Below the pieces are notes generated by a model. That model had not been told where the DNA came from. It saw only the letters and a program-made list of their open reading frames with translations, and did no database searches. Positions 34,967-41,119 of a stretch of 41,119 nucleotides of DNA are shown here, piece by piece. The translations under genes were made by a program, and so were the position numbers. Origin of the DNA: SZUA-442 sp963759175. Lineage in GTDB: Bacteria > Actinomycetota > Acidimicrobiia > Spongiisociales > UBA5794. The stretch covers positions 1 to 41,119 of the forward strand of contig CAVWXP010000016.1 in assembly GCA_963759175.1 (NCBI GenBank), written 5' to 3'. Each line of letters begins with the position of its first letter. The stretch's first letter is position 1.

Positions 34967-36790
34967 CTACTTCATCTTGCGACGGCGGCGCTCGGACTCG
35001 GTCAGGAAACGCTTGCGGACACGAATCGAAGTCGGTGTGACCTCGACGAGCTCGTCGTCGGCGATCCACTCGATCGCCAGATCGAGCGTCAGGTCACGAG
35101 GCGGTTTCAGCTTGATCGCCTCATCCGTCGAATGCGTACGGATATTCGTGAGTTCCTTGCCCTTTGTCGGATTCACCGTCATCTCGCCGGGACGGGATGC
35201 CTCACCGATGATCATCCCCTCGTAGACGGCGACAGCGGGGCCGATGAACAGCTCCCCGCGTTTCTGCAGATTGTCGAGGGCGAAACCGGTCGACGTGCCG
35301 ATGCGATCGGCCACCATGGCACCCCCGACACGGTGGGGAAGCTCCCCCGCCCAGGGCATCCATCCGGCGTGGTTCTGGTGCACGAGGGCCGTGCCGCGGG
35401 TCGCCGTCATCAGCAACGACCGGAACCCGAGCAGACCTCGGGCCGGTGCCTCCACCGTCACGATGGTGCGACCCGTATCACCGGGACGCATGTCGGTCAC
35501 ACGACCCTTCCTCGGCGCCACTGCCTGCGTGACCGTTCCGACGTACTCGTCTGGCACGTCGACGACGGCGCGCTCGAGGGGCTCATGCGGCTTCCCTTCG
35601 ACCTCGCGGATGATGACCTCGGGGCGGCTCACCTGGAGTTCGAATCCCTCACGCCGCATGTTCTCGATGAGCACAGCGAGCTGGAGTTCACCTCGGCCTG
35701 CGACCTCGATGATCTCCGGCGACGCGGTGTTCCCGATGCGGATCGACACGTTGCCGAGCACCTCACGTTCGAGGCGATCCCTGATCTGTCGCGACGTGAG
35801 GTAGGTGCCGTCCTTGCCGGCCAGTGGCGAGGTGTTGACGCCGAACGTCATCCGCAGGACCGGTTCGTCGACCTTGAGCCTGGGAAGCGGCTGTGGGTTC
35901 TTCACGTCGGCGAGGGTGTCGCCGATCTCGACCTCGGGGAACCCGGCCACCACGAACAGGTCACCGGCGGTGCGAGTGGGGACATCGGTCCGACCCAAAC
36001 CCTCGAAACCCATCAGTTGGGAGAGGCGACGTTTGAGCGGAGGCTCCTCCTCGTTGGCGTGACACAGTGCGACCTGTTCACCACTGCGAAGGGTTCCCTC
36101 GACCACCCGCCCGATGGCGAGCCTGCCGAGGTAATCCGATGCGTCGAGGTTGGTGACGATGGCCTGGAGCGGGGCATCGGGATCACCCGATGGCCCCGGG
36201 ATGGTTTCGACGATGGCATCCAGGAGGGCGCTGAGATCGGCGTCGTCGGGTGGCATCCCCGAACCCGTCATCGCCCTGCCCTCTCGGGCGACGGCGGAGA
36301 TGATCGGGAACTCGATGTGGTGGTCGGCGGCATCGAGGTCGAAGAACAACTGGTAGATCTCGTCGACCACAGCATCGATGCGGGCGTCCTTGCGGTCGAC
36401 CTTGTTGACCACCACCACGGTCGGGAGGTGCAGCTCGAGGGCCTTCTGGAGGACGTAGCGTGTCTGGGGCATCGGCCCCTCAGCAGCATCCACCAGCAAG
36501 AGCACGCCATCGACGAGGGCGAGGGCCCGCTCGACCTCACCACCGAAGTCCGCATGCCCGGGAGTGTCGACGAGGTTGATCTTGGTGTCGCGCCACTCCA
36601 CCGACGCAGCCTTTGCAAGGATGGTGATGCCCCGCTCGCGCTCCTGGTCGTCGGAGTCCATCACCCGTTCGATGAGCGCTTCGTGCGAGGCGAAGACCCC
36701 CGTGGCGCGCAGCATCGCATCGACCAGGGTGGTCTTGCCGTGGTCGACGTGCGCGATCAACGCGACGTTGCGAATGGGGAGATCCGACAT
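34967..36790 (-). CDS. typA: GTP-binding translation factor TypA/BipA
   Basis: A 607-residue translational GTPase, full length. G motifs: AHVDHGKTTL, RGITI, DTPGH and NKVDRKDA. Domain II and the EF-G-like domains (ERAVVDVPDEYVGTVTQ...) and the C-terminal TypA-specific part (PTKGKELTNIRTHSTDEAIKL) are intact. TypA helps ribosome assembly and stress adaptation. It follows a PPOX gene by 36 bases on the same strand, so the two may be cotranscribed. Confidence 0.95.
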   Translation of the reverse strand: MSDLPIRNVALIAHVDHGKTTLVDAMLRATGVFASHEALIERVMDSDDQERERGITILAKAASVEWRDTKINLVDTPGHADFGGEVERALALVDGVLLLVDAAEGPMPQTRYVLQKALELHLPTVVVVNKVDRKDARIDAVVDEIYQLFFDLDAADHHIEFPIISAVAREGRAMTGSGMPPDDADLSALLDAIVETIPGPSGDPDAPLQAIVTNLDASDYLGRLAIGRVVEGTLRSGEQVALCHANEEEPPLKRRLSQLMGFEGLGRTDVPTRTAGDLFVVAGFPEVEIGDTLADVKNPQPLPRLKVDEPVLRMTFGVNTSPLAGKDGTYLTSRQIRDRLEREVLGNVSIRIGNTASPEIIEVAGRGELQLAVLIENMRREGFELQVSRPEVIIREVEGKPHEPLERAVVDVPDEYVGTVTQAVAPRKGRVTDMRPGDTGRTIVTVEAPARGLLGFRSLLMTATRGTALVHQNHAGWMPWAGELPHRVGGAMVADRIGTSTGFALDNLQKRGELFIGPAVAVYEGMIIGEASRPGEMTVNPTKGKELTNIRTHSTDEAIKLKPPRDLTLDLAIEWIADDELVEVTPTSIRVRKRFLTESERRRRKMK

Positions 36791-36826
36791 GCACAGGCAA
36801 GGCTACGCCGCTGTGGGCGTTGGGCC

Positions 36827-37288
36827 TCAGTTCTCTGCGAGTCTCGAAGGGAATCCGCCCTTGGCGATCGGGCCCCAATCGGTGATCGACACGCGGATCA
36901 GGCACTTGCCCTGGTTCGCCATGGCGGCGCGGTACTCGTCCCAATCCGGGTGTTCCCCGGAGATGACGCGGAAGTACTCGACGAGCGGCTCGACCGCATC
37001 CGGCAGGTCGACGATCTCGCCACACCCGTCGACGTGGACCCATTCGCCGCCGAAGTCGTCCGACTGGACCACCACTGAGACCTCCGGATTCCTCCGGATG
37101 TTGTGGACCTTCGCCCGCTCCGGGTACGAGGAGATGACGATCCTGCCCTCACCATCGAGCCCCATGGTCACGAGAGACGACTGGGTCCGCCCATCACCTC
37201 GGCGTGTCAACAGCACACCGTGGTGCCGGGGCCGCACGAAGGCTTCGAGCTCGTCCCGATCGACACGACGATTGGTTGCGATGTTCAT
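36827..37288 (-). CDS. PPOX-class (F420/FMN) split-barrel protein
   Basis: A 153-residue protein of the pyridoxamine-phosphate-oxidase-like class. Recognisable parts are RGDGRTQSSLVTMG, ISSYPERAKVHNIRRNPEVSVVV and the late WDEYRAAMANQGKCLIRV. It resembles TIGR03618 F420-dependent enzymes. It is distinct from the protein at 28715, with which it shares only the fold. It lies directly upstream of typA. Confidence 0.85.
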   Translation of the reverse strand: MNIATNRRVDRDELEAFVRPRHHGVLLTRRGDGRTQSSLVTMGLDGEGRIVISSYPERAKVHNIRRNPEVSVVVQSDDFGGEWVHVDGCGEIVDLPDAVEPLVEYFRVISGEHPDWDEYRAAMANQGKCLIRVSITDWGPIAKGGFPSRLAEN

Positions 37289-37301
37289 GCCAACGACCCT
37301 A

Positions 37302-37357
37302 TCCGTTCTTGCGTAGATCCTGTCCGCACGTCCGGATACCAGTTACGCAAGAACGGA
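37302..37357. repeat. TTCTTGCGTA palindromic element (c)
   Basis: Outer arms TCCGTTCTTGCGTA pair perfectly; the inner arms differ (GATCCTGTCCG against CGGATACCAGT). The right arm is the reverse complement of element (b)'s left arm, showing the family is recent and its halves can be recombined. It lies 7 bases after the glutamate dehydrogenase stop. Confidence 0.85.
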
Positions 37358-37364
37358 ACCGGGG

Positions 37365-38714
37365 TTACGGCCAGATACCTCGCTGGTCGGTCGCCGTCCG
37401 GCACCGGCCCACCGCAACGGCGTGGGCTGCGGTGCGCAGCGTGGGCCGTGGCAGGTCCTCGTCGGTATCGGTGGCCTCCTTCCACGCCTCGCGGTAGAAG
37501 TCCAGACGGTCGAGGATCGCTGCACGTCCCGTCACCATCGCATCGGTGGCGGCGTACATGGTCGCCTTGAGGCGCTCCTGGATCTCGGATTCGGCCCACC
37601 GTTCGTTGGCGAGGTTCTGCGTCCACTCGAAGTAGGACACGACCACCCCACCCGACGCGCTGAGGATGTCGGGGACGACCGGGATGCCACGTTGCGCCAA
37701 CATGTCGTCGGCCTCAGGCGTGACCGGCCCGTTGGCCGCCTCGATGACGACCTTGGCACGGACCCGATCGGCATTCTCGGTGGTGATCTGCGTCTCGAGC
37801 GCCGCCGGGATCAACACGTCACACGGAACCTCGAGGACCTCCTTGGGTCCGAGCTCCTTGGTTCCCGGAGTGCCGACGACCGTGCCGAAGGTGTCCTTCT
37901 GGTACTCGACCTGCGTCAGATCGAGGCCATCGGGATCGTAGATACCGCCCTTGGAGTCACTCACCGCAACGACCCTCGATCCGGCGCTTGCGAAGATCTT
38001 CGCCGCGTGGCGTCCCGCATTGCCGAAGCCCTGGATCGCAACGTCGGCGCCCGAGAGCGTCGGGATGTTCGGCAACGCGCCCATGTTCACCATGTGCTCG
38101 AGGACATAGAAGAGGCCCTGTGCCGTCGCCGAGTCACGCCCGAGCGACCCACCGAGGTCGAGGGGCTTGCCCGTGACGACCGGCAGGTTGTTCTGTCCCG
38201 GATGCATCATCGAGTACGTGTCGTAGATCCACGCCATCGTCTGGGCATCGGTGTACACGTCGGGAGCCGGGATGTCGGTGTGTGGCCCGATGTCATCACC
38301 GAGCGCCGAGATGTAGCGCCTGGTGAGCCGCCGCTTCTCGTCCTTGGAAAGCGTCTTGGGATCACACTCGATGCCACCCTTGGCGCCACCGAATGGGATG
38401 CCGGCGAGGGCGCACTTCCACGTCATGAGCGTGGCGAGGGCGACGACGTCGTGTTCGTTCACGTCCGGGTGGTAACGCACACCACCCTTGCCGGGACCGC
38501 GCACGTTGTCGTGGAGCACGCGATATCCACGGAAGGTGTGGACGTATCCATCATCCATCCTGACGGGAAGGGCGAGCTTGATGATGCGTTCGGGCTCGAA
38601 CAGCCAACTCGCCATGCCCTTGAGGCCGTCGAGTGGGTGGATGAACGGAATCGCACGATCGAACTCGCGGCGGGCGATATCGGCGAAGTCGAGGTTCTCG
38701 GTCGGAGCAGCCAT
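37365..38714 (-). CDS. Glu/Leu/Phe/Val dehydrogenase (glutamate dehydrogenase)
   Basis: A 449-residue hexameric-type dehydrogenase. It contains the catalytic-Lys region PFGGAKGGI, the glutamate-site KGGVRYHPDV and a Rossmann fold GFGNAGRHAAKIFAS. It interconverts glutamate with 2-oxoglutarate and ammonia; the NAD(P) preference is not clear by eye. Length and motif order are typical. It is separated from RecQ upstream by 93 bases that contain an imperfect inverted repeat. Confidence 0.92.
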   Translation of the reverse strand: MAAPTENLDFADIARREFDRAIPFIHPLDGLKGMASWLFEPERIIKLALPVRMDDGYVHTFRGYRVLHDNVRGPGKGGVRYHPDVNEHDVVALATLMTWKCALAGIPFGGAKGGIECDPKTLSKDEKRRLTRRYISALGDDIGPHTDIPAPDVYTDAQTMAWIYDTYSMMHPGQNNLPVVTGKPLDLGGSLGRDSATAQGLFYVLEHMVNMGALPNIPTLSGADVAIQGFGNAGRHAAKIFASAGSRVVAVSDSKGGIYDPDGLDLTQVEYQKDTFGTVVGTPGTKELGPKEVLEVPCDVLIPAALETQITTENADRVRAKVVIEAANGPVTPEADDMLAQRGIPVVPDILSASGGVVVSYFEWTQNLANERWAESEIQERLKATMYAATDAMVTGRAAILDRLDFYREAWKEATDTDEDLPRPTLRTAAHAVAVGRCRTATDQRGIWP

Positions 38715-38741
38715 GCACAGGATCCTTACCTAGCTCCTCAC

Positions 38742-38798
38742 CATTCTACGAACGGCGTCCGGACATGACCACGAGATCCGTAGAGAGTTCGGAGAATG
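38742..38798. other. Imperfect inverted repeat between recQ and gdh
   Basis: CATTCT-AC-GAAC (38742-38753) and GTTC-GG-AGAATG (38787-38798) are inverted, 12 bases long with a two-base central mismatch. It lies after the recQ stop and before the glutamate dehydrogenase start; it could be an operator or a terminator. Confidence 0.3.
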
Positions 38799-38807
38799 CG
38801 GCACAGG

Positions 38808-40481
38808 TCAGGATGTCGTCTGGCGCCACGTCCGAATGGTGTCGAGGAAGATGTCGCCGTAGGTCTCGAGCTTCTTGGCCCCCACCCCGCTGATCGCAAG
38901 GAAGTCCCCGTCGGTCATCGGCATGGTCGACGCCATCTCGCGGAGGCTCGCATCCGAGAACACGACGTAGGCCGGGACACCGCGGGCATCGGCCAACCGC
39001 TTGCGGACCGAGCGCAACTCCTCGAACAGATCGGCGCCTTCGGTGTCGAGTTCGACCTCCATCGAAACCGCTCCGCGTACGGATCTCGGAGTGGCCGCGG
39101 AATGGAGGTCCGCATCGAATTCGGCGCACACGTCGCACGACGATCCGCAGCGATCCATCTCCTCACCGAAGTACCGCGCCAGGCCTCGGTGGCGGCACTT
39201 GTCGGTCTCGGCGAAGCGATACATGGTGCGGATGTGGCTGACCTGGGCCTGACCGGTGTCGCCGCCAGACACCATCCGTTCGAGTTGGATGACATCGGCC
39301 CACGAGTAGAACAGGTAGCAGTCCGAGTCGAGGCCGTCTCGACCCGCCCTGCCGATCTCCTGGTAGTAGCCCTCGACGGACTTGGGCATGTCGCGGTGGA
39401 TCACGTAGCGAACGTTGCTCTTGTCGATACCCATGCCGAAGGCGACGGTCGCACAGACCACGTCGATGTCATCGCGGATGAAGGCGTCCTGCACGTCGGT
39501 GCGTTTCTCGGCGTCGAGCCCTGCGTGGTAGGCGTCCGCCCGGATCCCGAGGGACCGCAAGTACTGCGCCGTCGATTCGGCGGACTTGCGCGACAACGTG
39601 TAGACGATGCCGCTCTCTCCCCTTCGGTCGACGGCGATGCGCCCTATGTAGTCCCGCACCTTCACCTTCCGGCCGTCATGGTCGCCCTTCTTGATGGCAT
39701 GGAGTCGGAGGTTGGGTCGGAAGAACGACGTCTGGACGATCACCGGATCAGCGAGATCGAGCTGATGGGCGATGTCGGTGCGGACACGCTGCGTCGCAGT
39801 CGCCGTGAGCGCGAGGACCGGTACGCCGTACTGGGACTTGAGGTGGACGAGCTGACGATACGCGGGGCGGAAGTCATGACCCCATTGGCTGATGCAGTGC
39901 GCCTCGTCGACGGCGACCAACCTGACGTTCGATCGATCCAGGACGGAACCGAGCGACGCCCCGAGACCCTCGGGTGCGGCGTATACGAGCTCGTACGCTC
40001 CCGCCCGGAGGCCGTCGATGCGTCGCTGCCGTTCCTCGAACTCGATACTCGAGTTGATGAACGTGGCACGGATGCCGAGCTCATGGGCGGCGTCGACCTG
40101 GTCCTTCATCAAGGCGATCAGCGGTGAGATCACCAGCGTCGTGCCCCCGACGAGCCGTGCGGCGAGTTGGTAGGTGAGTGACTTGCCAGACCCCGTCGGC
40201 ATGACGGCGAGGCAGTCGGTGGCGGACAACGCCGCCTCGATCACCTCCCGCTGACCGGGTCGAAAGGACTCGTAGCCGAACGTCGATCGCAGCACGGCGT
40301 GGATGGCTTCCTCGTCCACGACCACCGGTTCGCGCACCGGCAAGCGCTCACGCGCTTCGTGCTGTTTCGTCGGCAACATGGCGCCCTGATGCACCGCCGC
40401 ACCGTCCACACCGGCGTCAGCGGCGAGCATCTCCCAATACCCGTCGTCCACCCCGGTCGTTGGATCGTCGCCGCTACTCAT
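38808..40481 (-). CDS. recQ: ATP-dependent DNA helicase RecQ
   Basis: A 557-residue RecQ helicase. Walker A MPTGSGKS, DEAH box (VAVDEAHCISQWGHDF) and motif VI GRAGRDG are present, followed by a zinc site (CRHRGLARYF...CGSSCDVC) and a C-terminal HRDC domain (VPAYVVFSDASLREMA...ISGVGAKKLETYG). The RQC winged helix between zinc and HRDC is shorter than in E. coli RecQ. It resolves DNA structures during repair and replication restart. ATG 40481 is used; the open frame extends back through the divergent NUDIX gene without support. Confidence 0.93.
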   Translation of the reverse strand: MSSGDDPTTGVDDGYWEMLAADAGVDGAAVHQGAMLPTKQHEARERLPVREPVVVDEEAIHAVLRSTFGYESFRPGQREVIEAALSATDCLAVMPTGSGKSLTYQLAARLVGGTTLVISPLIALMKDQVDAAHELGIRATFINSSIEFEERQRRIDGLRAGAYELVYAAPEGLGASLGSVLDRSNVRLVAVDEAHCISQWGHDFRPAYRQLVHLKSQYGVPVLALTATATQRVRTDIAHQLDLADPVIVQTSFFRPNLRLHAIKKGDHDGRKVKVRDYIGRIAVDRRGESGIVYTLSRKSAESTAQYLRSLGIRADAYHAGLDAEKRTDVQDAFIRDDIDVVCATVAFGMGIDKSNVRYVIHRDMPKSVEGYYQEIGRAGRDGLDSDCYLFYSWADVIQLERMVSGGDTGQAQVSHIRTMYRFAETDKCRHRGLARYFGEEMDRCGSSCDVCAEFDADLHSAATPRSVRGAVSMEVELDTEGADLFEELRSVRKRLADARGVPAYVVFSDASLREMASTMPMTDGDFLAISGVGAKKLETYGDIFLDTIRTWRQTTS

Positions 40482-40557
40482 GACGCCCGAGCATACGGGG
40501 CGTCCACGACCCACCGTGGGCGTGCACGAGCGACCGGGGCTGTCGTAGGGTCTCGGC

Positions 40558-41115
40558 ATGGATGAGACACAGCTCCCCGAGGGCGCATGGCCCGGCGAGT
40601 ACACGTACTGCCCCATGTGCACCACCCGTCTCGTGTGGGAGGAGATCGGCGACGCCCATCGGATGCGATGCCCCAACTGCCGATTCATCCACTGGCGCAA
40701 CCCGGCCGTCGGAGCAGCCGTGGTGGTGTTCGATGGCGACGGTCGGGTGCTCATGATCCGGCGCGGACCGGGCATGACCCGGGAAGGGAAGTGGGCGATC
40801 CCTGCGGGTTTCGTCCACTACGGCGAGGAGATCCGTGAGGCCGCGGCCCGCGAACTCGAGGAGGAAACAGGCCTGATCGCCGACGTGGGCGACGTGGTGT
40901 GGGTCGCATCGAACTTCCACGACCCGGCGAAGTTGACGGTCGGGATCTGGTTCGCCGGGTCCGTGACGGGCGGGAAACTCCAGGCCGGTGATGACGCCGA
41001 CGAGGCCGGGTTCTTCGACCTCGACGACCTACCGCCCCTTGCCTTCGAGACGGATTTCGCCTACTTCACCAGCCTCGGCGCCAACCCAGAACCGCCAGAC
41101 TCCGTTCTTGCGTAG
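40558..41115 (+). CDS. NUDIX hydrolase with N-terminal zinc ribbon
   Basis: A 185-residue protein. A CPMC...CPNC zinc ribbon (about 18-41) precedes the NUDIX domain; the box reads GFVHYGEEIREAAARELEEETG and is intact. This zinc-ribbon NUDIX type is related to NADH pyrophosphatase (NudC) but lacks its signature SQPWPFPxS, so ADP-ribose or another nucleotide-sugar may be the substrate. The last codons and stop (SVLA-stop) come from a TTCTTGCGTA element. It is divergent from recQ with 76 bases between starts. Confidence 0.88.
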   Translation: MDETQLPEGAWPGEYTYCPMCTTRLVWEEIGDAHRMRCPNCRFIHWRNPAVGAAVVVFDGDGRVLMIRRGPGMTREGKWAIPAGFVHYGEEIREAAARELEEETGLIADVGDVVWVASNFHDPAKLTVGIWFAGSVTGGKLQAGDDADEAGFFDLDDLPPLAFETDFAYFTSLGANPEPPDSVLA

Positions 41116-41119
41116 ATTC
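41101..41119. repeat. TTCTTGCGTA element (d), cut by the window edge
   Basis: TCCGTTCTTGCGTAGATTC matches the left arm of element (c) for 16 bases. Its TAG is the stop codon of the NUDIX gene. The second arm, if present, lies beyond the window. Confidence 0.7.

Noticed and set aside
34910..37078. 722-codon open frame on the + strand opposite typA
   Set aside because: It is the antisense shadow of a clearly conserved typA gene; composition is Arg/Asp/His-rich without any recognisable domain.
37422..38768. 448-codon + strand frame opposite glutamate dehydrogenase
   Set aside because: Antisense shadow caused by high GC; no domain, no ribosome site.
38796..40127. 443-codon + strand frame opposite recQ
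   Set aside because: Antisense shadow of a well-supported helicase gene.

Overview
The window is about 41 kb of high-GC, gene-dense bacterial DNA with frequent GTG/TTG starts and many 1- or 4-base start/stop overlaps. An OmpR/BTAD hydrolase-regulator fusion, a mycothiol-dependent-isomerase-like protein, two PPOX/F420-type flavoproteins and MoxR/DUF58/VWA genes point to Actinomycetota. An uncultured Acidimicrobiia-like lineage is my best guess, but no marker rRNA is present to prove it. I see no rRNA, tRNA, phage, insertion sequence or CRISPR array.

Layout. 1-2.5 kb: a divergent MarR regulator and ABC-2 exporter sharing a promoter with a clear palindrome. 2.6-3.6 kb: a cyclase-like/SRPBCC protein. 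3.85-10.0 kb: a two-component pair followed by a four-gene overlapping operon (membrane trypsin-like protease, MoxR ATPase, DUF58, VWA). 10.1-10.7 kb: a peroxiredoxin-like gene whose redox Cys codon is an in-frame TGA followed by a hairpin, which I read as a selenoprotein. 10.8-18.1 kb: a small unknown gene, then a ClC channel, a P-type ATPase with unusual membrane residues, a GH3 glycosidase and a NUDIX protein. 18.2-26.1 kb: a hydrolase-BTAD fusion, a cupin, a broken lipoprotein, a TetR/DinB-like pair, a lipoprotein, a HAD/ureohydrolase pair and an SdpI-like protein, with two clusters of C/G-run palindromic repeats in between. 26.1-31.5 kb: a SpoIIAA-like protein, a MazEF-type module, an amidohydrolase, a universal stress protein, CorA and a nuclease/phosphatase fold protein. 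31.5-34.8 kb: a tightly overlapped operon of three small exported or anchored proteins (one with an Asp/His-rich tail), ApbE and a ferric-reductase-like membrane protein. 34.9-41.1 kb: TypA, a PPOX protein, glutamate dehydrogenase, RecQ and a zinc-ribbon NUDIX hydrolase.

The most interesting items are: (1) the candidate selenoprotein with a SECIS-like hairpin; (2) a family of about 55-bp inverted repeats with an invariant GTTCTTGCGTA end, placed directly after stop codons like terminator/uptake-signal pairs; (3) the Asp/His-rich protein-ApbE-ferric reductase operon; (4) a P2-like ATPase that has lost the canonical ion ligands.

At least four genes (ABC ATPase, P-type ATPase, cupredoxin-like lipoprotein, HAD hydrolase) are broken by apparent single-base insertions with good coding sequence on both sides. 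This pattern fits sequencing or assembly error better than independent decay, so frames near those sites should be treated with care.
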